Below are positions 9,778 through 18,368 of a stretch of 64,000 bases of DNA, piece by piece; the stretch's first letter is position 1, and each line of letters begins with the position of its first letter. The stretch comes from Salinarimonas rosea DSM 21201. GTDB lineage: Bacteria; Pseudomonadota; Alphaproteobacteria; Rhizobiales; Beijerinckiaceae. Under the pieces are notes generated by a model, which was not told the DNA's origin, made no database searches, and worked only from the letters and a program-made list of their open reading frames with translations. The position numbers were made by a program, and so were the translations under genes. Location of the stretch: the NCBI RefSeq assembly GCF_000429045.1, contig NZ_AUBC01000007.1, positions 213,614 through 277,613 of the forward strand, in the 5' to 3' direction.

Positions 9778-9940
9778 CCTTCCCTGCAGGGGAAGGTGGC
9801 GGCGCGCGTGAGCGCGGTGACGGATGGGGCACGCCGGAGGCGTGTTCGGCGAAGCCGAAAGCCGCCGGTGGCGAGCCCTGGAGCCCTGCGGACCCCACCC
9901 TTCGCTCGCTGCGCGAGCGTTCCCCTCCCCGATGGGAGGG
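9778..9940. repeat. Dispersed palindromic intergenic repeat, copy 3
   Basis: Begins with CCTTCCCTGCAGGGGAAGG and GTGACGGATGGGGC, contains the dyads TTCGGCGAAGCCGAA and CTCGCTGCGCGAG, and ends with CCCCTCCCCGATGGGAGGG. The right end directly touches the stop codon of the upstream aldehyde dehydrogenase gene, so transcripts of this block carry the folded repeat between the two coding regions. Confidence 0.7.
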
Positions 9941-9941
9941 A

Positions 9942-11471
9942 CTAGGCGTCGATGTCGAACTTCACGCCCTGCGCCAGCGGGAGCGTGGTGCCGAAGTTCA
10001 CGGTGTTCGTGGCGCGGCGCATGTAGGCCTTCCAGGCATCCGAGCCCGCCTCGCGGCCGCCACCGGTCTCCTTCTCGCCGCCGAAGGCGCCGCCGATCTC
10101 GGCGCCCGACGGGCCGATGTTGACGTTGGCGATGCCGCAATCCGAGCCCGCGTCCGAGAGGAAGCGCTCCGCCTCGCGCATGTCCAGCGTGAAGATCGAC
10201 GAGGACAGGCCCGCGCCGACCCCGTTCTGGAGCGCGATCGCCTCCTCGAACGTCCCGTAGCGCGTCACGTAGAGGATCGGCGCGAAGGTCTCGCGCAGCA
10301 TCGGCCCCTCCTGGCGCGGCATCTCGACCAGCGCCGGGCGGGCGTAGACGCCCTCGCCGGGAACCGACGCGCGCCCGCCGCCGTGCACGGTCGCGCCCGC
10401 CGCCTTCGCCTCGGCGAGCGCCGCGTCCATGCCGGCGAGCGCGTCGGCGTCGACGAGCGGGCCGACCAGCGTGCCGTCCGTGCGCGGATCGCCGATGGCG
10501 ACCGAGCCGTAGACCTTGGCGAGCTTGGGAACGAGCGCGTCGTAGACGCTCTCGTGGACGATGAGCCGGCGCAGCGTCGTGCAGCGCTGGCCGGCGGTGC
10601 CCATGGCCGAGAAGGCGACGCCGCGCAGCGTCAGGTCGAGATCCGCCGAGGGCGTGACGATCGCCGCGTTGTTGCCGCCGAGCTCCAGGATCGCGCGGGC
10701 GAAGCGCTTCGCGAGCCGCGGGCCGACGTCGCGGCCCATCCGCGTCGAGCCGGTCGCCGAGACCACCGGCACGCGATGGTCGTCGACGAGGATCTCGCCG
10801 ACGTCGCGCCCGCCGATCAGGAGCGCGTGCAGGCCGGCCGGCGCGTCGTCCCCGAAGCGGGCGATGGCGCGCTCGAGGATGGCGGCGACGGCGAGCGCCG
10901 TGAGGGGCGTCTTCTCGGAGGGCTTCCACACCACCGGGTCGCCGCAGACGAAGGCGAGCGCCGCGTTCCAGGACCAGACCGCGACGGGGAAGTTGAAGGC
11001 GGAGATCACGCCGCAGACGCCCAGCGGATGCCAGGTCTCGGCCATGCGGTGATGCCGGCGCTCGGTGGCGACCGAGAGCCCGTAGAGCTGGCGCGAGAGG
11101 CCGACCGCGAAGTCGCAGATGTCGATCATCTCCTGGACCTCGCCCAGGCCCTCGGAGACGATCTTGCCGGCCTCGAGCGTCACCAGCATGCCGAGGTCGT
11201 CCTTGGCGGCGCGCAGCTCCTCCCCCAGGAGCCGAACCAGCTCGCCGCGACGGGGCGCGGGCACCTCGCGCCAGGCCAGGAACGCCTCATGCGCCTTGGC
11301 GATGATCTCGGTCGTCTGCGCGGGCGTGGTCTCGCGCACGGTGGCGATGCTCTCGCCGGTGATCGGCGAGCGTGCGACGATCCCCTCCTCGGCGAAGGAC
11401 GCGGGAGAGACGCCGAGCCGCTCCAGGATGGCGAGCGCGTGGGGGCGGGCGGGCGCGAAATCCGTCATCAT
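9942..11471 (-). CDS. amaB: Aminoadipate-semialdehyde / piperideine-6-carboxylate dehydrogenase (ALDH7 family)
   Basis: NAD-linked oxidation of L-2-aminoadipate 6-semialdehyde to 2-aminoadipate in lysine catabolism. The 509-residue sequence has the ALDH features: catalytic Cys in [15 protein letters not shown], general-base Glu in ILELGGNNA, and the cofactor loop [12 protein letters not shown]. The C-terminal stretch [17 protein letters not shown] is the hallmark of ALDH7 (antiquitin/AmaB) rather than of general ALDHs. ATG 11471 is used; an ATG one codon later is equally possible. It is transcribed divergently from a LysR gene 87 bases away. The gene symbol follows Pseudomonas usage. Confidence 0.9.
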   Translation of the reverse strand: MMTDFAPARPHALAILERLGVSPASFAEEGIVARSPITGESIATVRETTPAQTTEIIAKAHEAFLAWREVPAPRRGELVRLLGEELRAAKDDLGMLVTLEAGKIVSEGLGEVQEMIDICDFAVGLSRQLYGLSVATERRHHRMAETWHPLGVCGVISAFNFPVAVWSWNAALAFVCGDPVVWKPSEKTPLTALAVAAILERAIARFGDDAPAGLHALLIGGRDVGEILVDDHRVPVVSATGSTRMGRDVGPRLAKRFARAILELGGNNAAIVTPSADLDLTLRGVAFSAMGTAGQRCTTLRRLIVHESVYDALVPKLAKVYGSVAIGDPRTDGTLVGPLVDADALAGMDAALAEAKAAGATVHGGGRASVPGEGVYARPALVEMPRQEGPMLRETFAPILYVTRYGTFEEAIALQNGVGAGLSSSIFTLDMREAERFLSDAGSDCGIANVNIGPSGAEIGGAFGGEKETGGGREAGSDAWKAYMRRATNTVNFGTTLPLAQGVKFDIDA

Positions 11472-11508
11472 GGCCTCATCATCGAAACGGCCCGCAGGAT
11501 CGGCCTTT

Positions 11509-11528
11509 TCGGTCGCGCGCGCAACCGA
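11509..11528. promoter_or_regulatory. Candidate LysR operator between amaB and lysR-type gene
   Basis: The 87-base divergent region contains the inverted repeat TCGGT-N10-ACCGA, close to the T-N11-A dyad of LysR-family sites. Its position about 30 bases before the regulator start and 38 before amaB fits control of both genes. Sequence-only suggestion. Confidence 0.3.
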
Positions 11529-11558
11529 TATGTTCTCACCACTTCATGAGGAGAACGC

Positions 11559-12485
11559 ATGAACGAGAGCCTCGCCCCCCGCTCGCAGCCACCCTCGCAG
11601 GGGCCGTCTCACCTGCCGTCGCTGGGGGCGCTCGCGGCCTTCGAGGCGGCGGCGCGCCATCTCAGCTTCACCCGTGCGGCGGAGGAGCTCGCGCTCACCC
11701 AGGGTGCGGTGAGCCGCCAGGTGGCGGGGCTCGAGGCGCAGATCGGGGTGCGGCTGTTCGAGCGCGTGCGCCAGCGCGTGACGCTCACCGCCGCGGGCGC
11801 GGCCTACGCGGTCGAGGTCCGCGGCGCGCTGCGCAGCCTCTCGGCGGCGACGCTCAACATCATGGCCTTCCGCGGCGCGGGCGGCGTGCTCAACCTCGCG
11901 ATCCTGCCGACCTTCGGCACGCGCTGGCTGATCCCGCGGCTGCCGCGCTTCACCGAGGCGCATCCCGGGGTGACCATCAACTTCGCCACCCGCGTGCGCC
12001 CCTTCGACTTCGCCCGGGAGGGCCACGACGCCGCGATCCACTTCGGCGAGCCGATCTGGCCGGGCGCCAAGCTGCACCGGCTGATGGGCGAGGAGATCGT
12101 GCCGGTGGCGAGCACCGCGCTGGTCTCGCGCCATCGGCTCGTCGAGCCCGCCGACGTGCTGCGGGTGCCGCTCCTCCAGCAGGCGACCCGCCCGCGCGCC
12201 TGGGAGCAATGGCTCGGCGAAGCGGGGCTCGATCCGGCGCGGGCGACGCCCGGGCCGCGCTTCGAGCAGTTCGCCATGGTGGCGCAGGCGGCGGTGGCCG
12301 GGCTCGGCCTCGCCATCGTGCCGCGCTTCCTCGTCGAGGACGAGCTGCGCGCCGGCGTGCTGGTGATCCCCTTCGACCGCCCGTCGCGCTCGCAGGAGGC
12401 CTACTGGCTGGTCTACCCGGAGGAGAAGGCGGCGCTGCCGGCGGTCGCCGCCTTCCGGGAGTGGCTGCTGGCGGAGACGGCGTGA
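11559..12485 (+). CDS. LysR-family regulator (GcvA-like)
   Basis: 308 residues with an N-terminal winged helix-turn-helix (about residues 25-85; FTRAAEELALTQGAVSRQVA, then GVRLFERVRQRVTLTAAG) and a C-terminal periplasmic-binding-like effector domain. The opening LPSLGALAAFEAAARHLSFT is typical of the GcvA branch. It is divergent from amaB, so it most likely controls the lysine/glutarate block, but the DUF917 cluster begins convergently only 19 bases downstream and could also be a target. The ATG at 11559 has GAGGAGAACGC just upstream. Confidence 0.88.
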   Translation: MNESLAPRSQPPSQGPSHLPSLGALAAFEAAARHLSFTRAAEELALTQGAVSRQVAGLEAQIGVRLFERVRQRVTLTAAGAAYAVEVRGALRSLSAATLNIMAFRGAGGVLNLAILPTFGTRWLIPRLPRFTEAHPGVTINFATRVRPFDFAREGHDAAIHFGEPIWPGAKLHRLMGEEIVPVASTALVSRHRLVEPADVLRVPLLQQATRPRAWEQWLGEAGLDPARATPGPRFEQFAMVAQAAVAGLGLAIVPRFLVEDELRAGVLVIPFDRPSRSQEAYWLVYPEEKAALPAVAAFREWLLAETA

Positions 12486-12486
12486 C

Positions 12487-12502
12487 GGCGCGCGGCCGCG
12501 CC
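12487..12502. terminator. Short GC hairpin between two converging genes
   Basis: GGCGCG-CGGC-CGCGCC forms a six-pair stem with a four-base loop exactly in the 19-base gap between the LysR stop and the DUF917 stop. There is no T tract, so it would be a weak or factor-assisted bidirectional terminator. Confidence 0.4.
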
Positions 12503-12504
12503 GG

Positions 12505-13599
12505 TCACCGCCCGTCGAGCGCGTAGGACGCGATGGCGATGCCCATTGCCGTCTCCACGGCCGGGTACACCGAGGGGTCGAGCACACTCGACGCGAGCGG
12601 GATGACGGTCTTCGGCACCCGCAGCACCACGACCTCCATGCCCACGTGGAGCTGCCCCACCGAGAGCGGCTCCCCGGTCGGGTCGAGCGTGGTGATCACG
12701 TCGGGGAAGGTGGCGAGGCGGGCGCCGCCCGGGTCCTCCACCGCCATGTACTCGTTCATGACGTGAAGGATGCGCGCGTCGTCGCCCCCGCCGACCGTCA
12801 CGGTGCCGATGTCGAACGCCTCGCTGGTGTAGGTCACCGCCTTCCGGGAGATCGTGCCGCGGGCGATGATCGCACCCTTCGTCGTCTCGACGATGGCGTC
12901 GATCACCGCCGCGCCGCCCCGGCGCTCGGCGGCGATGATCGCCTCGCCGAGCGTCAGCGCGAGCGAGATGCCGCCGAGCGCCGCGTTGGCGCGCACGTAG
13001 GAGGCGCGCACCGGGTTGCGGGCCGACGCGATGAAGCCGCCGGACTGGTCCGACGCCGTGCGCAGGATCGGCGAGACCTTGGCGGTCGCCCCGCGCACGA
13101 CGAGCTCGATGTAGCGGTTCTCGGCGCGGTTGCCGCCCACCGCCGTCTGGATCATCGGCTCGGGCGAGCGGGCGAGCCCGATCGAGCCCATGTCGCCGGT
13201 CGGGTGCGCGCGCACGTCGCCGACCGCGTCCACCACCTTGGTGCCGAGGATGGCGGAGGGGAGCCAGGCGTTGAGCGTCGAGGAGCGGCCGTTCTGGCCG
13301 ACGATCAGGCCGGCGATGGGCGCGCCGAGCGCCTCCTGCAGCAGTTGCACGGCCTTGACGTAGTCGACGCCGCGCATCTCCCAGGGCGTGGTCGAGGCCG
13401 GCGCGCCGATGGCGGCGGCGGTGGCGACCCAGTCGTCGGGATCGAGCTCGTCGATCCCGACGAGCTCCGGCTTGCCGATCGACACGGCCGCGTAGCCCAG
13501 CATGCGGCCGTGGTCGGCCCAGCCGCCGCCGCCGGCCGCGTAGACCGAGCCGCCCTTCACGGCGGCTTCGACGTCCTTCTCCCCGAGGATGCGGCCCAT
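12505..13599 (-). CDS. DUF917 protein (S-methyl-thiohydantoin desulfurase-type family)
   Basis: 364 residues spanning the DUF917 family, with the Gly-rich opening YAAGGGGWADHG, VVDAVGDVRAHPTGDMGS and RVPKTVIPLASS near the end. From established annotation, this Pfam family was renamed after an S-methyl thiohydantoin desulfurase; related proteins were long listed next to hydantoinases. Here it is the last gene of the amidohydrolase operon, four bases after the M20 hydrolase stop and with GGGAGAG before its ATG, so the three are clearly one unit. A role in removing sulfur from a thiohydantoin intermediate is inferred from family and context; no catalytic residue can be assigned by eye. Confidence 0.82.
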   Translation of the reverse strand: MGRILGEKDVEAAVKGGSVYAAGGGGWADHGRMLGYAAVSIGKPELVGIDELDPDDWVATAAAIGAPASTTPWEMRGVDYVKAVQLLQEALGAPIAGLIVGQNGRSSTLNAWLPSAILGTKVVDAVGDVRAHPTGDMGSIGLARSPEPMIQTAVGGNRAENRYIELVVRGATAKVSPILRTASDQSGGFIASARNPVRASYVRANAALGGISLALTLGEAIIAAERRGGAAVIDAIVETTKGAIIARGTISRKAVTYTSEAFDIGTVTVGGGDDARILHVMNEYMAVEDPGGARLATFPDVITTLDPTGEPLSVGQLHVGMEVVVLRVPKTVIPLASSVLDPSVYPAVETAMGIAIASYALDGR

Positions 13600-13603
13600 G
13601 GTG

Positions 13604-14863
13604 TCAGCTCTCCCGAAGGGACGCGTCGAGGCGGACGACCGCCTCGGTGAGCACGGCGGCCCCGAGCGCGATGTCGGCGATCTCCGCCGATTCCTCGGGG
13701 GCGTGCGAGCGCCCGCCGGCGCAGGGCACGAAGATCATGCCGGCCTTGGCGAAGCGCGCCATCCATCCGGTGTCGTGCCCGGCGCCCGACGCCATCGGGC
13801 GCCGCGAGGCGCCGACCGCGTCGCAGGCGCCCTCGAGGGTGGCGATCACGAGCGGGTCGAGGGGCGTGGGCATGGCGTCGGAGACCCGCGTCGGCGGGGC
13901 GATGGCGACGCCCTCCGCCGCGGCCGTCTCCGCCGCGATGCCGGCGACGCGGGCGCAGAACATCTCCATCGTCGCCCGGTTCTCGGCGCGGGCGTCGATC
14001 AGCATGCGCGCCCGGGACGGTACGATGTTCGCCGCTCCCGGCTCGATCGCGAACTCGCCGACGGTCGCCGCGAAGTGCTCCGGCCCGGCGGCGAGGCCCC
14101 GCGCGAGGGCGCGCACGCCCTCGACGATCCGCGCGGCAGCGACGAGCGCGTCGGCGCGCGATCCCATCGGCGTCGTGCCGGCGTGGTCGGCGCGGCCCTC
14201 GACCACGATCTCGAGGCGGGTGATGCCCGCGATGGCCGACACGACGCCGATGTCGACGCGCTCGGCCTCCAGCACCGGGCCCTGCTCGATGTGCAGCTCG
14301 AGGAAGGCGCGAACGTCGTCGCGCTTCGCGTCCGCCAGCCGCGCCGCGTCGCCGCCGACCATGGCGAGGCCTTCCGGAAGCGCGCGACCATCGGCGTCCC
14401 GCCGCGCGAGCCAGGCCTCCGGGACGAGCCCCGCCATGCCGCGCGAGCCGACGCAGGAGACGCCGAAGACCGTCACCTCCTCGCCCAGGCAGTCGACCAC
14501 CTCGAGGTCGTGGTCGAGCCTCACCCCCGCCGCATCCAGCGCGCGCGCCACCTCGAGCCCGGCGGCGACGCCGGCGATGCCGTCGTAGCGCCCGCCCGAG
14601 GGCACCGTGTCGGAATGCGAGCCGACCATGATCGTGCCGAGCCCCGGCCTGGCGCCGGCGCGCCGGCCGATCAGGTTGCCGGCGGCGTCGATGCGGGTCT
14701 CGAGGCCGGCCTCGCGCATGCGCGCCGCGAGGAAGGCGCGGCCCTCGAGGAACATCGGCGTGAAGGCGCGGCGCGTCCACCGCCGGCCGGGCTCGGTCAG
14801 CGCGGCGAGGCCGTCGATGTCGGCAGCGATGCGGGTGGGGTCGACCGGGAGGTTGGCTGTCAT
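13604..14863 (-). CDS. M20-family N-carbamoyl-amino-acid / allantoate-type amidohydrolase
   Basis: Hydrolyses the ureido (carbamoyl) group of an N-carbamoyl amino acid, releasing CO2 and ammonia. The 419-residue protein has the M20 di-metal motifs: His83 and Asp85 in VGSHSDTVPSGG, Asp95 in GGRYDG, Glu129-Glu130 in CLGEEVTVFG, and the subfamily signature LELHIEQGPVLE at about 190-201, plus GAGHDTGWMA near the C-terminus. Its ATG overlaps the stop of the cyclic amidohydrolase by ATGA. That pairing (ring opening followed by decarbamoylation) is the classic hydantoin pathway. In the model for this cluster the substrate would be N-carbamoyl-glutamate, but that is inference. Confidence 0.88.
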   Translation of the reverse strand: MTANLPVDPTRIAADIDGLAALTEPGRRWTRRAFTPMFLEGRAFLAARMREAGLETRIDAAGNLIGRRAGARPGLGTIMVGSHSDTVPSGGRYDGIAGVAAGLEVARALDAAGVRLDHDLEVVDCLGEEVTVFGVSCVGSRGMAGLVPEAWLARRDADGRALPEGLAMVGGDAARLADAKRDDVRAFLELHIEQGPVLEAERVDIGVVSAIAGITRLEIVVEGRADHAGTTPMGSRADALVAAARIVEGVRALARGLAAGPEHFAATVGEFAIEPGAANIVPSRARMLIDARAENRATMEMFCARVAGIAAETAAAEGVAIAPPTRVSDAMPTPLDPLVIATLEGACDAVGASRRPMASGAGHDTGWMARFAKAGMIFVPCAGGRSHAPEESAEIADIALGAAVLTEAVVRLDASLRES

Positions 14864-16251
14864 GCTCTGTCTTCTGTGGGGACGTGCGAAAGCACATGGG
14901 TGAGCGGCGGGCGCACGAAGCGTCCGCGCCCGGGATCGGAGACGGTGGTGCCGTCGAACACGCGTTCGCCGCGCGACCAGGTGGCGGCGACGCGCCAGGG
15001 GAAGGTCATGCCGTCGTAGGGCGACCAGCCGACGACGTTGTGGCCGCTCTTCGCCGCATCGAACACGATCGGCTCGGGGGTGAGCACGCAGATGTCGGCG
15101 TCGCGGCCCGGGGTGAGGGCGCCCTTGACGTGGTCGAGGCGGAAGTGCCGCGCCGGGTTCTGCGCCATCAGCCGCGCCGCCCAGGTCAGCGGCACGCCGC
15201 GCGCGAGCGCGCCGGCGACGAAGGCGGGGACCATCGCCTCGAGCCCGGGCACGCCGGACGCATTGTCGAACATGTTCGCGTGGCTCTTGCGATCGAGCGA
15301 CCAGGAGACGTGATCGGTCGAGACGAGCCAGACGTTGCCCGCCGCCACCTGACGCCAGAGGCCCTCGCGTTCGGCGGCGGAGCGGATCGGCGGATTGGCC
15401 TTCCCGCGCCCGCCGAGCCGCGGCATGTCCTCCTCCTCGGCCAGCACGAGGTAGTGGATCAGGCACTCGGCGGTGGCCGCGAAGCCCTGCGCGCGATAGC
15501 TCGCCGCGAGGTCGTAGCCGCGGGCGAGCGAGCAGTGCACCACGTGCGCCGGGCAGCCTGTGGCCGCACCCGTCTCGTAGATCTGCGCCATGGCGAGGAG
15601 CTCGGTCAGCGGCGGGCGCGAGAGGCCGTGCGCCCGCCAGTCGGCGATGCCCGCCGCCTTGGTGCGGGCGATGCCGGCCTGGACGGATTCGTCGTCCTCG
15701 TTGTGCACGCCCGCGACGAGCCCGGTCTTCGCCACTTCGGCGAAGCAGTCCGCCAGGAGCGGCGGGGGGATGCGCGGGAAGCGAGTCGGGTGGGTGCCGA
15801 AGGTCGAGAACTTGAAGGCGCACACGCCCGCCTCGACCTGCTCGGGGATACGCGCCGGGCCCTCGTCCGGAGCGATCGTGCCGTAGAGCGCGAAGTCGAC
15901 CCGCGCCTCGCGCGCGGCGTCCTGCGCCTTCGCCGTCACCTGCGCGGCGTTGTCGACCACCGCGCCCTCGTCGTAGGGCATGTCGACCAGCGTGGTGACG
16001 CCCCCCGCCGCCGCCGAGCGCGTCGACCAGGCGAAGCCCTCCTGGCCCTTCTGCGAGAGCGAATGCGTCTGCGCGTCGATGGCGCCGGGCAGGATCAGCG
16101 CCCGCCCGAGGTCGTGCTTCTCTCGCGCCGCGGGCGCGACGCCCTCCCCCACCGCCGCGATGCTCTCGCCGCGCACGGCGACCCAGCCGGGGGAGAGGAT
16201 GCGGCTCGGCAGGACGACAATGCCGGAGAGGACGAGATCGAAGTCGGACAT
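14860..16251 (-). CDS. Cyclic amidohydrolase (allantoinase/hydantoinase-like) with altered metal motif
   Basis: 463 residues of the amidohydrolase superfamily, a TIM-barrel hydrolase that opens cyclic amide rings. Expected metal ligands can be traced: carbamylated Lys147 (CAFKFSTFG), His183 (GVHNEDD), His239 (AHVVHCS) and Asp313 (VSTDHVSW). The usual first motif Asp-x-His-x-His reads D59-A-Q61-T-H63, so one of the two histidines is Gln. The protein is otherwise full length, which suggests a distinct subfamily rather than decay. It is translationally coupled to the M20 hydrolase and DUF917 genes downstream. Candidate substrate: a hydantoin such as hydantoin-5-propionate; allantoin or dihydropyrimidines are alternatives. 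Confidence 0.85.
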   Translation of the reverse strand: MSDFDLVLSGIVVLPSRILSPGWVAVRGESIAAVGEGVAPAAREKHDLGRALILPGAIDAQTHSLSQKGQEGFAWSTRSAAAGGVTTLVDMPYDEGAVVDNAAQVTAKAQDAAREARVDFALYGTIAPDEGPARIPEQVEAGVCAFKFSTFGTHPTRFPRIPPPLLADCFAEVAKTGLVAGVHNEDDESVQAGIARTKAAGIADWRAHGLSRPPLTELLAMAQIYETGAATGCPAHVVHCSLARGYDLAASYRAQGFAATAECLIHYLVLAEEEDMPRLGGRGKANPPIRSAAEREGLWRQVAAGNVWLVSTDHVSWSLDRKSHANMFDNASGVPGLEAMVPAFVAGALARGVPLTWAARLMAQNPARHFRLDHVKGALTPGRDADICVLTPEPIVFDAAKSGHNVVGWSPYDGMTFPWRVAATWSRGERVFDGTTVSDPGRGRFVRPPLTHVLSHVPTEDRA

Positions 16252-16698
16252 CGGCAGGTCACCTCCAACGCGCGTTTCGAGTTTCGGCGAGGCCGTCCCG
16301 TGGACGACGCCGGCAACGCTCTCCCCTCTCCCTCGCGGAGCATCGATTCACGCATCGTCCGCGCCGGCCCGTCTCCTTCCCTGTAGGGGAAGGTGTCGCC
16401 GGCGAAGCCGGCGACGGATGGGGCGCGGCGCGAGAGCGACGCGTTCCGCGAAGCGGAAGCCTCGGCGTCCGGTCCCGCCGGTGCTCTTCGGCTTCGCCGA
16501 ACGCGCGTCCCGCGCGCCCCATCCGTCTCGGCTTCGCCGAGACACCTTCCCCTACAGGGAAGGAGAGGGGTCGGGGGTGCGGAGCGTCGTGGACGCGCGA
16601 GACGTCGATGATGCGCCCGGCCAGCTGCACCGACCCGGTCGATGATCCTGCACCCTCCACACCCTCGGCCCTCTGCACGATCGGCCCCTTCGCCCTCA
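16252..16698. other. 447-base gene-free gap filled largely by repeats
   Basis: Between the amidohydrolase and the ABC permease genes. It contains a fragment GCTCTCCCCTCTCCCTCGCG near 16318, the complete repeat at 16375-16563, and a GAGAGGGGTCGGGGGTG stretch just after it that resembles the repeat at 19616. No credible coding region is seen; the open frames here have repeat composition and no family similarity. Confidence 0.6.
16375..16563. repeat. Dispersed palindromic intergenic repeat, copy 4 (most complete)
   Basis: A 189-base unit bounded by CCTTCCCTGTAGGGGAAGG on the left and its exact reverse complement CCTTCCCCTACAGGGAAGG on the right. Next to the ends are GACGGATGGGGCGCG and CGCGCCCCATCCGTC, also inverted, so the whole element is a large imperfect palindrome. 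Inside are small dyads such as CGCCGGCGAAGCCGGCG, CTTCGGCTTCGCCGAA and TCTCGGCTTCGCCGAGA. No coding capacity is visible. Confidence 0.78.
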
Positions 16699-17436
16699 TC
16701 ACGTGCGTCCCATCCTGCGCGCCAGCCGGCGCTCCGTCCACAGGAAGGCGTCGTAGATCAGGACCGCGAGCGCGCCCACCACGAGCCCGCCCTGGAGGAT
16801 GAAGGCGATGTTGTCGGTGAGCAGCCCCGCGATGATCACCTCGCCGAGGGTCGAGGCGGCGACGGTCGAGCCGATCGTGGCGGTGGCGAGCGCGATCACG
16901 GTGGAGAGGCGGATGCCGGCGAGGATCACCGGGAGCGCCAGCGGCAGCTCCACCCGGAGGAGGCGCTGGCGCTCGGTCATGCCCATGCCGTCGGCGGCGT
17001 CGCGCACGGTCGGCTGGAGGTTGGTCAGCCCCGTGAGCGCGTTCTCGAAGATCGGCAGGAGGCCGTAGAGGAAGAGCGCGACGAAGGTCGGCGCGGCGCC
17101 GAAGCCGAGCGCGGGGACCGCCAGCGCGAGCACCGCGATCGGCGGGAAGGTCTGGCCGATGTTGGCGATCGAGCGGGACAGCGGCAGGAATTCCGTGCCG
17201 AAGGGCCGCGTCACCACGATGGCGAGGCCCACCGCCACGATCGTCGCCGCGAAGACCGCGGCGAAGACGAGGGCGAGGTGGTTCACGGCCAGCGTCAGCA
17301 TGTCCGCCTGCACGTAGATCGGCGGCGCGCCGCGCTCGGTCAGCGGCGCGAAGAGCGGGCCGAAGGCCTCCGGCGCGAGGAGGAAGGCGAGGAGCACGAC
17401 CAGCGTCGCGGCCCGCAGCACGGTGCCCGCGCTCAT
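16699..17436 (-). CDS. ABC transporter permease, osmoprotectant/betaine type
   Basis: Inner-membrane subunit of an importer for a quaternary-amine-type solute. 245 residues with about six hydrophobic helices and the BPD-transport EAA loop DAADGMGMTERQRLLRVELP, the standard contact to the ATPase. Its ATG overlaps the ATPase stop by ATGA. The family matches OpuC/YehW-like permeases. It is the last gene of the importer operon (binding protein, large permease, ATPase, this permease), upstream of the amidohydrolase genes. Confidence 0.88.
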   Translation of the reverse strand: MSAGTVLRAATLVVLLAFLLAPEAFGPLFAPLTERGAPPIYVQADMLTLAVNHLALVFAAVFAATIVAVGLAIVVTRPFGTEFLPLSRSIANIGQTFPPIAVLALAVPALGFGAAPTFVALFLYGLLPIFENALTGLTNLQPTVRDAADGMGMTERQRLLRVELPLALPVILAGIRLSTVIALATATIGSTVAASTLGEVIIAGLLTDNIAFILQGGLVVGALAVLIYDAFLWTERRLARRMGRT

Positions 17437-18368
17437 GACGGCCTCGCCGCGTGCCGGGCGAGGCCGTCGAGCCGCACGCGCCCGACGACGGCGCCGTCGC
17501 GCGCCACGGGCGCCGCCGCCCGGCCGGACCAGAGCAGCTCGGCCAGCGCGTCGCGCGCCGAGAGGCCCGCGTCGAGCGGCTCGCCCGGCGCCTCGCCGGG
17601 CTCGGCGAGGTCGCCGACCCGCGCCAGGGACAGAAGCCGGAAGGGCCGCTCGGGCGCCCCGATCAGCTCCTCGACGAACGGCGTGGCGGGCCGCGCGATG
17701 ATATCCGCGGGCGCCGCGTACTGCAGGAGCGCGCCCGCATCCATCACCGCGATGCGGTGCCCGAGCCGGATCGCCTCCTCCATGTCGTGGGTGACGAGGA
17801 CGATCGTCGTCCCGAACCGCGCCTGGATGGCGAGGAGGTCGTCCTGCGCCTTGGCGCGGATGATCGGGTCGAGCGCGCCGTAGGGCTCGTCCATCAGGAG
17901 GATGTTCGGCTCGGCCGCCAGCGCGCGGGCGACGCCGATGCGCTGCTGCTGCCCGCCGGAGAGCTCGTGCGGCATGCGCTCGCGGAAGGCTGCCGGGTCG
18001 AGCTGGAACAGCTCGAGCAGGTCGTCGACCCGCCGCGCCATGCGCTTGGCGTCCCAGCCCAGCAGGCTCGGGACCGTGCCGATGTTCTGCGCCACGGTGC
18101 GGTGCGGAAAGAGGCCGTGTCCCTGGATGGCGTAGCCGATGCGCCGGCGCAGCTCGTAGGCCGGGAGCGCGCGGTTGTCCTCCCCGTCGATGCGCACGCT
18201 GCCCGATGTGGGCTCGACCAGGCGGTTGATGGTGCGCATGAGCGTCGTCTTGCCCGACCCGGAGGTGCCGACGATGACGGCGATCGTCCCCGACGGCACC
18301 GTCATCGAGACGCGGTCGACCACGGTCGCATCGCCGTAGGTCTTGCTGACGGCGTCGATCTCGATCAT
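17433..18368 (-). CDS. ABC transporter ATP-binding subunit, quaternary-amine type
   Basis: 311-residue cytoplasmic ATPase of the importer. It shows Walker A (GTSGSGKTT, about residue 35), the Q-loop in YAIQGHGLFPHRT, the signature LSGGQQQRIGVARAL, Walker B ILLMDEPYGALD and the switch His in LVTHDMEEA. The C-terminal about 70 residues after the ABC core look like a single shortened CBS-type segment (ARDALAELLWSGRAA), whereas OpuA-like proteins usually carry two CBS repeats. The ATG at 18368 overlaps the stop of the upstream permease. Long open frames reaching to 19373 are shadows of that permease. Confidence 0.9.
   Translation of the reverse strand: MIEIDAVSKTYGDATVVDRVSMTVPSGTIAVIVGTSGSGKTTLMRTINRLVEPTSGSVRIDGEDNRALPAYELRRRIGYAIQGHGLFPHRTVAQNIGTVPSLLGWDAKRMARRVDDLLELFQLDPAAFRERMPHELSGGQQQRIGVARALAAEPNILLMDEPYGALDPIIRAKAQDDLLAIQARFGTTIVLVTHDMEEAIRLGHRIAVMDAGALLQYAAPADIIARPATPFVEELIGAPERPFRLLSLARVGDLAEPGEAPGEPLDAGLSARDALAELLWSGRAAAPVARDGAVVGRVRLDGLARHAARPS

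Noticed and set aside
16259..16741. 160-codon minus-strand frame upstream of the amidohydrolase
   Set aside because: It translates the dispersed repeat and has no recognisable domain.
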